A model generated the notes under the pieces. It was not told the DNA's origin, searched no databases, and was given only the letters and a program-made list of their open reading frames with translations. The position numbers and the translations under genes are program-made. Positions 55,248 through 64,000 of a stretch of DNA of 64,000 bases are shown here, piece by piece; position 1 is the stretch's first letter; every line of letters begins with the position of its first letter. Location of the stretch: contig CAWETB010000002.1 in assembly GCA_963811885.1 (NCBI GenBank), positions 62,001 to 126,000 of the forward strand, given 5' to 3'. The DNA is from Gaiellasilicea sp963811885. GTDB taxonomy: Bacteria; Actinomycetota; Thermoleophilia; Gaiellales; Gaiellaceae.

Positions 55248-55679
55248 ACCAACGCGATCGGCATGCGCACCCAGAGCGTGCGCCACCCTCGCCGCGTCGG
55301 GATCGCCGCCGAGCCGGCGGACGCAGCCGACCCAGGCATCGCCGTCGCCGGGCTCGCCCTCCGCGCGGAGGGCGGCGCACGCCGAGATCAGCTCCGCAAG
55401 CGCGGCGACCGCGTCGAGGTCCCCGGTCGCGGCGATCCGGACGAGGCCGTGCGCGTAGAGGTAGTCGCCGAGCAGCAGCGCCACATCCTCGTCCGGCGGC
55501 GCGAACAGGCGCGGCCGGCCGTAGTGGAGGAGATAGCCCTCGTAGATCGTCTCGACGCCGAGCGCGAACCGCTCCGGCACGAGCGCGCCGAAGACGGGGA
55601 CGCGCTCAGGGTCGCCACGAAGCGCCTCGCCCCAGAGGGGGCTCTCGGCCGCGGCCTCCGCCGCGATCGTCTCGAACAC
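55245..55679 (-). CDS. Hypothetical protein downstream of hemL
   Basis: The 144-residue protein is helical and acidic (FGALVPERFALGVETIYEGY, LLGDYLYAHGLVRIAATGDL, ALAELISACAAL). The middle part recalls helices of polyprenyl synthases or their small partner subunits, but the Asp-rich motifs are absent, so I do not assign it. GTG 55679 is one base after the hemL stop, so it is probably co-translated with the heme genes. Confidence 0.6.
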   Translation of the reverse strand: MFETIAAEAAAESPLWGEALRGDPERVPVFGALVPERFALGVETIYEGYLLHYGRPRLFAPPDEDVALLLGDYLYAHGLVRIAATGDLDAVAALAELISACAALRAEGEPGDGDAWVGCVRRLGGDPDAARVAHALGAHADRVG

Positions 55680-55680
55680 G

Positions 55681-56933
<1,253 letters not shown>

Positions 56934-56943
<10 letters not shown>

Positions 56944-57881
56944 GACGCGAGGCTCTCCGTCCAGTAGGAGACGACGATGTCCGCGCCCGCGCGCTTGATC
57001 GAGGTCAGCGACTCGAGCGCCGCCTGGCGCTCGTCGACGTGACCGGCCGCAGCCGCGGCCTTGACCATCGCGTACTCGCCGGAGACGTTGTAGGCGGCGA
57101 CGGGACAGTCGAAGCGCTCGCGGACGGCCCGGATCACGTCGAGATACGGCAGCGCCGGCTTCACCATCAGCACGTCGGCGCCCTCGGCGAGATCGAGCTC
57201 GCACTCGCGCAGCGCCTCGCGGACGTTGGCCGGATCCATCTGGTAGCCGCGCCGGTCGCCGAAGGAGGGCGTCGACTCGGCGACGTCGCGAAACGGGCCG
57301 TAGAAGGCGGACGCGTACTTGGCGGCGTAGGAGAGGATCGGCGTCTCCGGCAGCGCCTCCCGGATCGCGCCGACGCGCCCGTCCATCATGTCGCTCGGCG
57401 CGACGGCGTCGGCGCCCGCGTCGACGTGGCTGACCGCGGTCCGCGCGAGCAGCTCGAGCGTCTCGTCGTTCGCGACCTCGCCGTCGCGGATGACACCGCA
57501 GTGCCCGTGCGCCGTGTACTCGCAGAGGCAGACGTCGGTGATGAGGACGAGCTCCGGGTGCTCGGCGCGGACGGCACGCAGCGCGCGCTGCACGATCCCG
57601 TCCTCGTCCCAGGCGCCCGAGCCCTCGTCGTCCTTCTCGTCGGGGACGCCGAAGAGGAGGAGCGCCTTCACGCCCGAGCCTGCGAGCTTCCCCGCCTCGC
57701 CGACCAGGTCGTCCACGGAGTAACGGCTCATCGCCGGCAGCTGCTCGTTCCGGACCGTCGAAGGGCCGGCGAAGAGCGGCATCACGAAGTCGTCGAGGTC
57801 GAGCCTCGTCTCGCGGACGAGGCTCCTGAGGGCATCGGTTCGGCGCAGTCGCCGGAGGCGTGTCGCAGGGAATGCGCTCAC
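56934..57881 (-). CDS. hemB: Delta-aminolevulinic acid dehydratase
   Basis: The 315-residue enzyme condenses two 5-aminolevulinates to porphobilinogen. FVMPLFAGPSTVRNEQLPAM, the zinc site DVCLCEYTAHGHCG, VAPSDMMDGRVGAIREAL, SYAAKYASAFYGPFRDVAES and MVKPALPYLDVIRAVRE with lysine at the Schiff-base position are visible. The cysteines indicate the zinc-dependent type. GTG 57881 is preceded by TACAGT at exactly 6 bases, so the message is probably leaderless. Confidence 0.97.
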
Positions 57882-57887
57882 GCCGAC

Positions 57888-57893
57888 ACTGTA
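57888..57893 (-). promoter_or_regulatory. Leaderless-type -10 box TACAGT
   Basis: TACAGT (minus strand) is 6 bases before GTG 57881 of hemB. Confidence 0.6.
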
Positions 57894-57894
57894 C

Positions 57895-57929
57895 GCAGGC
57901 GGCGGCGCTGGGGGGTCGCCGCCGTCTGC
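57895..57929. other. GC-rich hairpin between a small ORF and hemB
   Basis: A 13-position stem with one G-T mismatch (GCAGGCGGCGGCG against CGCCGCCGTCTGC) encloses a 9-base loop, directly upstream of the hemB -10 box. It could end the transcript of the small ORF or act in attenuation; there is no T-tract. Confidence 0.5.
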
Positions 57930-57938
57930 TGGAGGCCG

Positions 57939-58016
57939 CTACGCCCCGATGATGCGCACCTGGAGGGGTGCGTACGGGGAGTTGCGGAGCTTCCGCTTGA
58001 GCTCTGCCACAGTCAT
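57939..58016 (-). CDS. 25-residue ORF upstream of hemB
   Basis: The frame reads MTVAELKRKLRNSPYAPLQV then RIIGA and stop. A GAAAGGCGGAACAAG stretch before the ATG offers a weak ribosome site. Basic and of ordinary codon use, it could be a leader peptide or a small protein; its length alone does not prove coding. It lies 57 bases upstream of the hemB start and is separated from it by the GC hairpin. Confidence 0.4.
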   Translation of the reverse strand: MTVAELKRKLRNSPYAPLQVRIIGA

Positions 58017-58088
58017 TCTTGTTCCGCCTTTCGGCCGCAGGAACCAGTCCTGTGCAGCATCTCCGTCACACGCCAGGTGTCATCACCC

Positions 58089-59255
58089 CTACGGGGCATT
58101 CACGGCCCGCGGCGGCTCCACCTCCACCTCGACCGGCAGGGCCGCGCCCCCTTCGTCCCACGGCTCGAGCGTCACCCGCTCGGCGAAGAACTCCCAGATC
58201 GCCCGCCCGGCGGCGAGCACCGGCAGCGCGACGAGGACGCCGGCGATCCCGTACAGCTCCGCTCCCGCGAGCAGGCCGAAGATGACCAGGAGCGGGTGCA
58301 GCCGCAGGGCATTCGCCATCACCTTCGGGACGACGACGTGGCCCTCGACCTGGTAGATGAAGATGAACAGCGCCAGCACCCAGAGGAACGAGATCGGGTC
58401 GACGATCAGCGCGTAGATCGCAGGCGGCACCGCCGAGAGCCACGGGCCGATGTAGGGGATCACCTCGACCACGGCGGTCCAGAGGCCGAAGAGGAGCGCG
58501 TACTGGTCCGCGCCCGGAACGAGGTCGAGCACCCCGAGCAGCCACATGCCGATCCCCGCACTGGCGCCGATGATCGTCGAGAGCAGCACCTGACCGCGCA
58601 CGTAGCTGCCGAGCGCCCGCTCGATCCGGAGTGTCAGCGGGTCGCCGCCGTGCGGTGGGAAGCGCCGGTCGATCGATCGTTCCAGCTTCGGCATGTCGAG
58701 CAGCATGTAGACCGCGATCACGACGATCAGGACGATCGAGAAGACGAGCTGGACGAAGCCGAAAGCCGCCCCTCCCGCGAACGAGATCGCCTCCTGGGTC
58801 AGGTCCGAGACGTTGACGTCCGCGATCCACTCGTCGACCTGGTCGCGGAGCTCGACGTCGATCCCGCGGTCGTGCAGCCAGGACTCGAGATCGGCGACGT
58901 CACGGTCGAAGGCGCTGTCGCCGCTGCGTCCGGGCTCGTCCGTAAGGTAGGCGTCGACCCGGTCGGCCGCCGAGCGCGTCTGCTCGACGACGACGGTGAC
59001 GAGCGCGACGATGACCACGATCATCGCAGCCGCGAACGAGAGGAAGACCACGGCAACCGCAAAGCCGCGGCGAATCCGGAGCCCCTGGAGCCCCCGCACC
59101 AGCGGGTTGAGCAGGAACGCGATCACCGACGCGGTCAGGAAGAGGAAGATCGCGTGACCGAGCGTGCCCGCCAGCGTCCACGCCAACAGCAGCAGCACCG
59201 GCAATCCGACCAGCTGGATCCAGCGCGGAATCCGAATCGACGGACGCTGGGACAT
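58089..59255 (-). CDS. AI-2E-family transporter (TerC/YdiK-like permease)
   Basis: The 388-residue protein has about eight membrane helices. The middle holds an amphipathic region (residues 140-190, DVADLESWLHDRGIDVEL). Signatures are FLFLTASVIAFLLNPLVRGL, VVFLSFAAAMIVVIVALVT, LLGVLDLVPGADQYALLFGL, VVEVIPYIGPWLSAVPPAIY and VEGHVVVPKVMANALRLHPL. The family exports peptides, Na+ or autoinducer-2 in different species. TACGAT is 7 bases before ATG 59255; a divergent leaderless gene starts 61 bases away. Confidence 0.92.
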   Translation of the reverse strand: MSQRPSIRIPRWIQLVGLPVLLLLAWTLAGTLGHAIFLFLTASVIAFLLNPLVRGLQGLRIRRGFAVAVVFLSFAAAMIVVIVALVTVVVEQTRSAADRVDAYLTDEPGRSGDSAFDRDVADLESWLHDRGIDVELRDQVDEWIADVNVSDLTQEAISFAGGAAFGFVQLVFSIVLIVVIAVYMLLDMPKLERSIDRRFPPHGGDPLTLRIERALGSYVRGQVLLSTIIGASAGIGMWLLGVLDLVPGADQYALLFGLWTAVVEVIPYIGPWLSAVPPAIYALIVDPISFLWVLALFIFIYQVEGHVVVPKVMANALRLHPLLVIFGLLAGAELYGIAGVLVALPVLAAGRAIWEFFAERVTLEPWDEGGAALPVEVEVEPPRAVNAP

Positions 59256-59262
59256 CGTGCTG

Positions 59263-59268
59263 ATCGTA
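59263..59268 (-). promoter_or_regulatory. Leaderless-type -10 box TACGAT
   Basis: TACGAT (minus strand) is 7 bases before ATG 59255 of the AI-2E-family gene. Confidence 0.5.
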
Positions 59269-59302
59269 GCGCTGAGCAATGCAAGCTTTCGGCAGGGTCG
59301 GC

Positions 59303-59308
59303 TATGGT
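59303..59308 (+). promoter_or_regulatory. Leaderless-type -10 box TATGGT
   Basis: TATGGT is 7 bases before ATG 59316, forming a divergent pair with the box at 59263-59268. Confidence 0.5.
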
Positions 59309-59315
59309 GCCGCCC

Positions 59316-60134
59316 ATGGCTTCGGCCCCCACCCGCCATGCGGTGCCGCCGCGCGCTTCCACGGCGCGAAACCGCAGGGAGATCGAGCGGCTGCGCGCGC
59401 GCCGCCGGCGGCCCGAGCGGCACGCCGCGCGCTTCCTGCTTGCCGCCCTTCTTTCGGCGGTCCTGCTGCTGACCCTGCTTCTGACCGCGTTCGGCACGTG
59501 GAGCGCGGAGCCGGTGACGACGAAGCCGCTGGCGACACCCGCGGTGCTGCCCGGCGGCCAGCCGCTCCGCCAGATCGTCGCGACCGCCGGCGGCCTCCAC
59601 CTCCAGCTTCCGGTCTCCCAGAGCGCGGTGACGGCGATCGGCTACCACAACGCCGGTGACGGCTCGCTCCAGCTCGACCCGATCGGCCGGCAGGGGAACG
59701 CGGGCCTCTTCGCCCGGGTGTGGCACAAGCTCGCGGGCACGAGCGAGACGAGCCTGGTCTGGTACCAGCTCCGCGGCGACCGCGGGCCGGGCACCTCGGT
59801 CCTGTCGGTCGGCGCGGCCCCGGGCACCGACGTCTACTCCCCGGTCGACGGCACCGTGGTCGGGATCACCGACTACGTCCTCTCGAACCGGACTTTCGGC
59901 GCCCGCGTCGACATCCGGCCGCTCGACGCTCCCTCGGTGATCGTCTCGATGATGCACCTGCGCGCCGATCCCGCCCTGACCGTCGGCTCGAACGTCAAGA
60001 AAGCCGTGACGAAGGTGGGCATGATCGTCGACCTCACCTCGGTCGAGCGGCAGGCGCTCGCCCGGTACACGCAGGACGCGGGCAGCAACGTCTCGCTGTC
60101 CGTGCGGCCGGCCGCGCTGCTGTCGGTTCGCTGA
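59316..60134 (+). CDS. Membrane-anchored M23-like (lysostaphin-fold) protein
   Basis: The 272-residue protein has a basic N-terminus (ARNRREIERLRARRRRPER), one membrane helix (FLLAALLSAVLLLTLLLT) and an exported domain. AAPGTDVYSPVDGTVVGITD is the M23 strand arrangement, but the zinc ligands HxxxD and HxH are not seen, so it is probably a non-enzymatic peptidoglycan-binding relative. Downstream, the phosphoesterase gene begins within a few bases of its stop. Confidence 0.75.
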   Translation: MASAPTRHAVPPRASTARNRREIERLRARRRRPERHAARFLLAALLSAVLLLTLLLTAFGTWSAEPVTTKPLATPAVLPGGQPLRQIVATAGGLHLQLPVSQSAVTAIGYHNAGDGSLQLDPIGRQGNAGLFARVWHKLAGTSETSLVWYQLRGDRGPGTSVLSVGAAPGTDVYSPVDGTVVGITDYVLSNRTFGARVDIRPLDAPSVIVSMMHLRADPALTVGSNVKKAVTKVGMIVDLTSVERQALARYTQDAGSNVSLSVRPAALLSVR

Positions 60135-60137
60135 AGG

Positions 60138-60908
60138 ATTCTCTTCGTCGGTGACGTCGTCGGCGCGCCGGGAAGGCGGGCCGTCGAGGAGCGCCTGCCG
60201 CAGCTGAAGGAGGAGCTCGGCGCCGCCTTCTGCATCGTCAACGGCGAGAACGCGGCCGACGGGGTCGGGATCACGCCCAAGCTCGCAGCCCGCATCCTCG
60301 CCGCCGGCGCCGACGTGATCACGCTCGGCAACCACACCTGGCGGCGGGGCGAGATCGGCCCGTACCTCCAGACCTCCGAGCAGGTGATCCGGCCCGCGAA
60401 CTTCTCGCCGCTGACGCCGGGGCGCGGTCTCACGGTCAGGCCGGCCGCCGACGGGACGCTCGTGGCCGTGATCAACGTGCTCGGCTCGCTCTTCCTCTCC
60501 CCCGCGATCTCGATGTTCGAGCTGATCGACCAGCTCGTCGCGGAGGCAGCGGAGCAGACGCAGGTGATCGTCGTCGACGTCCACGCCGAGGCCACGAGCG
60601 AGAAGGTCGCGCTCGCGCACTGGCTCGACGGGAAGGTCACGGCCGTGCTCGGCACGCACACGCACGTCCAGACCTCGGACGCGCGCGTCCAGCGCGGCGG
60701 CACCGCGGCGCTCACCGACGTCGGCATGACCGGCCCGCACGACTCCGTCATCGGCGTGAAGGCCAACCTCGCGATCCACCGGATGCGCACGGGGATGCCC
60801 GTTCGCTTCGAGGTCGCCGAGGGCGGCGTCAGGATCGAGGGCGCGCTGATCGACTGCGACGAGGCCGGCCGCGCTACGGCGATCGAACTGATTCGCGTCG
60901 ATCTCTGA
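60138..60908 (+). CDS. YmdB-like metallophosphoesterase (TIGR00282 family)
   Basis: The 256-residue protein shows ILFVGDVVGAPGRRAVEERL, VNGENAADGVGITPKLAARI, VITLGNHTWRRGEIGPYL, VVDVHAEATSEKVALAHW and LGTHTHVQTSDARV, the metal-binding set of YmdB-type 2',3'-cyclic nucleotide phosphodiesterases. No normal start is available: the previous gene's TGA is in the same frame and the conserved N-terminus begins at ATT 60138. An indel in GCTGAAGG, giving CTGAGG, would yield a CTG start overlapping the stop. It often accompanies rny; that gene is not here. Confidence 0.88.
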   Translation: MLFVGDVVGAPGRRAVEERLPQLKEELGAAFCIVNGENAADGVGITPKLAARILAAGADVITLGNHTWRRGEIGPYLQTSEQVIRPANFSPLTPGRGLTVRPAADGTLVAVINVLGSLFLSPAISMFELIDQLVAEAAEQTQVIVVDVHAEATSEKVALAHWLDGKVTAVLGTHTHVQTSDARVQRGGTAALTDVGMTGPHDSVIGVKANLAIHRMRTGMPVRFEVAEGGVRIEGALIDCDEAGRATAIELIRVDL

Positions 60909-62082
60909 CGAGGACGACGAGCACCGCGACGAGGACGAGGTCGCGGAGCAGGACGAGCGTCGAGGGAAGCGGGTCGAGCTCGCGCGCGAGGTCCCAGTAG
61001 CGCGACGGGAACCAGAGCTGGGTCAGCACGAGCGCCACCGCGAGCAGCGCCGACGCGCGCAGCCCGCGGATGCCGCCGACGAGCGGGACGACCGGCACGA
61101 GCCAGATCAGGAACTGCGGCGACAGCACCTTCCCGAGCGCGACGAAGGCGACGAGGGCGGCGGCGCTCCAGCGAACGAGCTCCTCGTTCGTCACCGGCCG
61201 CCGCAGCCAGATCCAGACGAGCACTGCGATCTGGACGAGGCTGAGCAGGACCGCCGTCACCGCGGTTCCCGTCGCGTAGAGGTTCTGCGAGCCGTGGCCG
61301 GAGCGCATCTCGACGTCGAGGCCGACGAGGTGATGGGCCGCGAGGTAGAGCGCCGAGCCGAGGCTCTCGATCTGGAGCGGCCGCGACAGCTGCCGCGCGA
61401 GGCTGTGCGCGACGCCGTCGGGCGCGACGACGAGGAACGGGACGGTAGGCGAGCGCGACCACGCCGGCGCAGAGCGCCAGACAGACGAGCGCCTCGCGAC
61501 GGCCGCGGCGGCGCCACACGTAGCCGAGCGCGACCGGGACGAGCACGGCCGGGATAGAGCTTCACCGCCACGGCGGCGCCGAGGAGGCCGAAGCCGAGCC
61601 GGTCGCGCCGGTGCACGAGCGCGGCAAGCGCCGCCTGCGACGAGCGCCGTCGGATAGAGGTCGAACCGCGTCAGCACGACCGAGCCGAGCAGGAGCGGGA
61701 ACGCCGGCGACGAGCGCGAGCGCGGCGACCGTCCGCTCCCGCGACGCCCGCAGCCCACGCAGCGTCAACCGCGGCGAGCAGGACGGTCGCGACGCCGAAG
61801 AGCGCCATCAGCGTCCTCGAAGACGCTCCGGAACCCCTGCTCGTCGTCGCTCAGCAGCGCCGGCACGACGAAGGCGGGCAGCGCCCCGGGCGGGTACTCC
61901 GGCCTGATGTCGCGGTAGGGGACGGCGCCGTCCTCGATCGCGTTGCCGTAGGAGGCGTAGACCGGGATGTCGATGATCTCGCCCTCGTCGTACCAGGCGG
62001 TGTGCAGCATCGCCCAGGAGAGCAGGAAGAGCACCGCGGCGGCGGCCGCGGCGAGCTCAGTGAACCTGCGCGGCGCGGTCAC
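60874..62082 (-). CDS. DUF2029/GT87-type membrane mannosyltransferase (multiple frameshifts)
   Basis: About 400 residues once joined. The N-terminal part has a membrane helix and AWYDEGEIIDIPVYASYGNAI with the GT-C acidic loop, then GAVPYRDIRPEYPPGAL. The C-terminal part has several helices and LGKVLSPQFLIWLVPVVPL, a DUF2029 signature. At least five breaks occur between 61440 and 61830. Its start GTG 62082 lies 26 bases inside the previous gene. It probably transfers sugar from a polyprenyl carrier outside the membrane; the acceptor is unknown. Confidence 0.78.
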
Positions 62083-63832
62083 GTCGGTAGAGCAGTGCGA
62101 AGGCGACGAAGGGGAAGAACCACGGGATGTAGAGATAGAACCAGTGCGTCAGCGCGAGCTCGAAGCCGATCAGGAGCGCGGCGGTGAGCGCGGCCAGCTG
62201 CAGGATCGACTTCCGGCGCGGCACGAAGGCGGTCAGGACCGCGCCGGCGACGACGAGCACCTGCAGCACCTGCTGGACGACGTGCAGGTCGGGGATGCCG
62301 GCGGCGTGGTACTGGCCCCAGCCCCAGATCGAGAAGGGCGAGTCGCGGTCGAGCTGGAAGCCGAATGTGCGCTCGGCGAAGACACGCGCAGCGTGCAGCG
62401 GCTCGGGCTCGAGCAGGAGGATCAGGAAGGCGGCGACCGTGGCCCCCGCGAAGCCGAGTGCGAACCGGCGCACGGGCGCCCGGAGCCCGTTCGGATACGA
62501 GAGCCAGAGCGGCGCGAGCAGCAGCGCTGCGAACTTCGTCCAGCCCGCCAGCGCGACCGCGCTGCCGCGAGCCCAGGCGGACGAGGCGAGCCAGAAGCCC
62601 CAGATCAGGAACGCCGGCATGATCGCGTCGTTCGTATTCGAGTTCGAGGCGTAGAGCGTGAACGGGTACGCCGCCCAGGCGAACGCGAGCGTTGCGGCGA
62701 GGCGCGGGCCGCCGTAGCGCCTGCCCACGAGTGCGAGGCCGAGGATGCAGATCGCGTCGAAGAGGAGCGAGGTCGCATGCGCGGCCCAGAGCTCGTCCCA
62801 CTTCCCGGTCCAGCCGAACACGGCGTACCCGGGCAGGTAGGCGAGGTAGGAGACCGGCCCGTAGGTGTCGCCGCGGGGGTTCGAGGCCTCGCAGCGGCCG
62901 TTCGTCTGGATCCGCTCGCGGATCTCGCCCTCGGCGTCGGCGGTGCCGCACGGCTTCTGACTCTCCTGCACCGGCATGTGGCCGTAGGGCATCTCGCCGT
63001 TCGCGATCCGCTGGGCGCCGACGACACCCGCGAAGCCGACGTCGATGACGCTGCGCTGGGCCTCGACATTGAGCCCGACGCGGAAGCCGGCGAGGAAGAC
63101 GCAGGCAGCCGCGAGCAGCCACACCGGCCACACGGGCGCGGCTGTGCGTGGCGGCCGGTCGCGCCTCGCCACCCAGAGGCACCGTCCGAGCAGGTAGAGG
63201 AGCGGCGGGTAGGCGAGCGGCGCGCTCCAGAAGACCTCGCCCTCGTTGAAGAAGCGGAGCGAGATCGAGAACGAGAGCAGCGCCAGCAGGTCGAGGTTGC
63301 GGAGCGAGAGCGGCCGTCGCAGGTCGGCGAGGCCGACGAAGAAGAGCGCGCAGAAGGTCAGCCAGAGCCAGACGCCGTTGATCGTCTTCCCTCCGAACGC
63401 GCCGGCGCCGCCGCGCGCCATCGACCAGGCGACCTGCGGCCCGGTCCAGGCCTCCTTCACCTCGCCGGTGCGGTCGTCGACCTTCCCGAGCACGATCTGG
63501 CCGGCCTTGCCCGACCACGCCTTCACCACCCACTCGTCGGCCGCCGGCTGGTACTCGGCATCGGTCGCCGGCTTCGGCGGATAGCGGTCGAGCCAGTCGG
63601 CCACCTTGTCGTTGCGGAAGAGGATCGCGACCGCCTGCTCCTCGGTCAGGCGCGCATTGCCCTCGGAGGGCACGAACGGGGTCTCGACGAGCCGCCCGTC
63701 CTTGTCGAACACGGGCGCGGTCGGCGCCGTCGCCGCCCCGGCCGGAGCGGCGAACGCGAGCGCCGCGAGCGCCGCCGCTAGGGCCGGGAGCCGCGTCCGA
63801 AGGACCAGAGCTTGTTCCCCACGAAGTTCCAC
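62057..63832 (-). CDS. Multi-pass membrane protein, GT-C-like, with exported N-terminal domain
   Basis: The 591-residue protein has a signal-like N-terminus (RLPALAAALAALAFAAPAGA), then an exported domain of about 120 residues (ILFRNDKVADWLDRYPPKP). About twelve membrane helices follow with WSAPLAYPPLLYLLGRCLWV, RIANGEMPYGHM, GDTYGPVSYLAYLPGYAVFG and AYPFTLYASNSNTNDAIMPA. The YxPGYxxFxx and NTNDA loops resemble GT-C glycosyltransferases. GTG 63832 overlaps the upstream GtrA gene by 55 bases; CTG 63809 is an alternative. Confidence 0.7.
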   Translation of the reverse strand: MELRGEQALVLRTRLPALAAALAALAFAAPAGAATAPTAPVFDKDGRLVETPFVPSEGNARLTEEQAVAILFRNDKVADWLDRYPPKPATDAEYQPAADEWVVKAWSGKAGQIVLGKVDDRTGEVKEAWTGPQVAWSMARGGAGAFGGKTINGVWLWLTFCALFFVGLADLRRPLSLRNLDLLALLSFSISLRFFNEGEVFWSAPLAYPPLLYLLGRCLWVARRDRPPRTAAPVWPVWLLAAACVFLAGFRVGLNVEAQRSVIDVGFAGVVGAQRIANGEMPYGHMPVQESQKPCGTADAEGEIRERIQTNGRCEASNPRGDTYGPVSYLAYLPGYAVFGWTGKWDELWAAHATSLLFDAICILGLALVGRRYGGPRLAATLAFAWAAYPFTLYASNSNTNDAIMPAFLIWGFWLASSAWARGSAVALAGWTKFAALLLAPLWLSYPNGLRAPVRRFALGFAGATVAAFLILLLEPEPLHAARVFAERTFGFQLDRDSPFSIWGWGQYHAAGIPDLHVVQQVLQVLVVAGAVLTAFVPRRKSILQLAALTAALLIGFELALTHWFYLYIPWFFPFVAFALLYRRDRAAQVH

Positions 63833-64000
63833 GGGGTCACGAGCACGATCGCGATCGCCTGCGCGAGCACCTTGCCGACGTCGAAGGAGTCGACGAGCAG
63901 ATGCAGGATCACGAGGTTGGCCGCGAGCGCGATCGTCGAGACGACGAGGAAGCGCAATCCCTGGTAGGCGACGTGGCCGCGCTGGCCGCGGAAGGTCCAG
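63778..64000 (-). CDS. GtrA-family membrane protein, N-terminal part outside the window
   Basis: The visible 73 residues show LRFLVVSTIALAANLVILHL and ALAQAIAIVLVTPWNFVGNK with ending KLWSFGRGSRP, the last two helices and WNFxxNKxWxF motif of GtrA flippase-like proteins, which move prenyl-linked sugars. It is the likely partner of the two downstream glycosyltransferase-like genes. The true start is beyond the right edge. Confidence 0.85.
   Translation of the reverse strand, partial: WTFRGQRGHVAYQGLRFLVVSTIALAANLVILHLLVDSFDVGKVLAQAIAIVLVTPWNFVGNKLWSFGRGSRP

Noticed and set aside
57039..60134. A 1031-residue plus-strand open frame.
   Set aside because: Its first 750 codons are antisense to hemB and the AI-2E-type gene, with unnatural composition. 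Only the last part, from 59316, is a real gene.

Overview
The window is GC-rich, densely coded DNA with no gap above about 300 bases. It reads like an actinobacterial chromosome, most likely a deep lineage such as Thermoleophilia (Gaiellales or Solirubrobacterales). The indications are the futalosine-type menaquinone genes, a bc complex with a split cytochrome b and a subunit IV-cytochrome c fusion, DUF354, HTH_42 and DGPF/ECF42 families, collagen-like secreted proteins, and many leaderless genes with a TANNNT box 6-7 bases before the start codon. The placement is inferred from gene content; there is no rRNA in the window. No tRNA, CRISPR array, insertion sequence or prophage was found.

Layout. 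1-6 kb: end of a polysaccharide ligase-like gene, an Ig-like envelope protein, DUF4395, then sulfate uptake and assimilation (sbp, divergent from cysH-cysD-cysN). 6-17.3 kb: small metabolic and envelope genes (cupin, AhpD-like, DUF1801, signal peptidase I, holin-X/DUF3618 pair, thioesterase, PadR with its target membrane protein, MBL hydrolase, AlkZ-like glycosylase, PAS-LuxR regulator, collagen-like protein). 17.3-24.8 kb: a DUF2007 protein, a RibD-type reductase, an ECF42 sigma factor between two DGPF/YCII proteins, methyltransferase, cupin, YjbR, ClC channel and a beta-lactamase-fold hydrolase. 24.8-29.3 kb: a tight minus-strand operon of SdhA/NadB-like flavoprotein, two-subunit Fe-S fumarase, ComA-like phosphosulfolactate synthase and an HTH_42 protein. 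29.3-42 kb: a LysR-maleylacetate reductase fusion, DUF354, a giant phosphodiesterase plus 5'-nucleotidase, two sugar-modifying enzymes (CapD-type dehydratase, DegT aminotransferase), DedA and a phosphodiester glycosidase.

42-58 kb is the respiratory core. A radical-SAM-like protein with unusual cysteine spacing is translationally coupled to MqnC on the plus strand. On the minus strand a long, mostly overlapping series runs hemB-hemL-hypothetical-small membrane protein-ubiD-qcrA-qcrB-qcrC-ubiX-menG-polyprenyl synthase; mqnA follows. Heme, menaquinone and the menaquinol-oxidising complex are thus made from one neighbourhood. A standalone TIR-like (PF10137-type) protein sits inside this region. 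58-64 kb: AI-2E-type permease, degenerate M23 protein, YmdB-like phosphoesterase and two multi-membrane glycosyltransferase-like proteins, ending in a cut GtrA gene.

An important caveat: about 20 otherwise well-conserved genes are broken by single-base indels (some 35 sites), with family conservation continuing in the next frame. They look like consensus errors of the assembly rather than true pseudogenes, so the frameshifted genes are annotated as single genes and the approximate break points are given.
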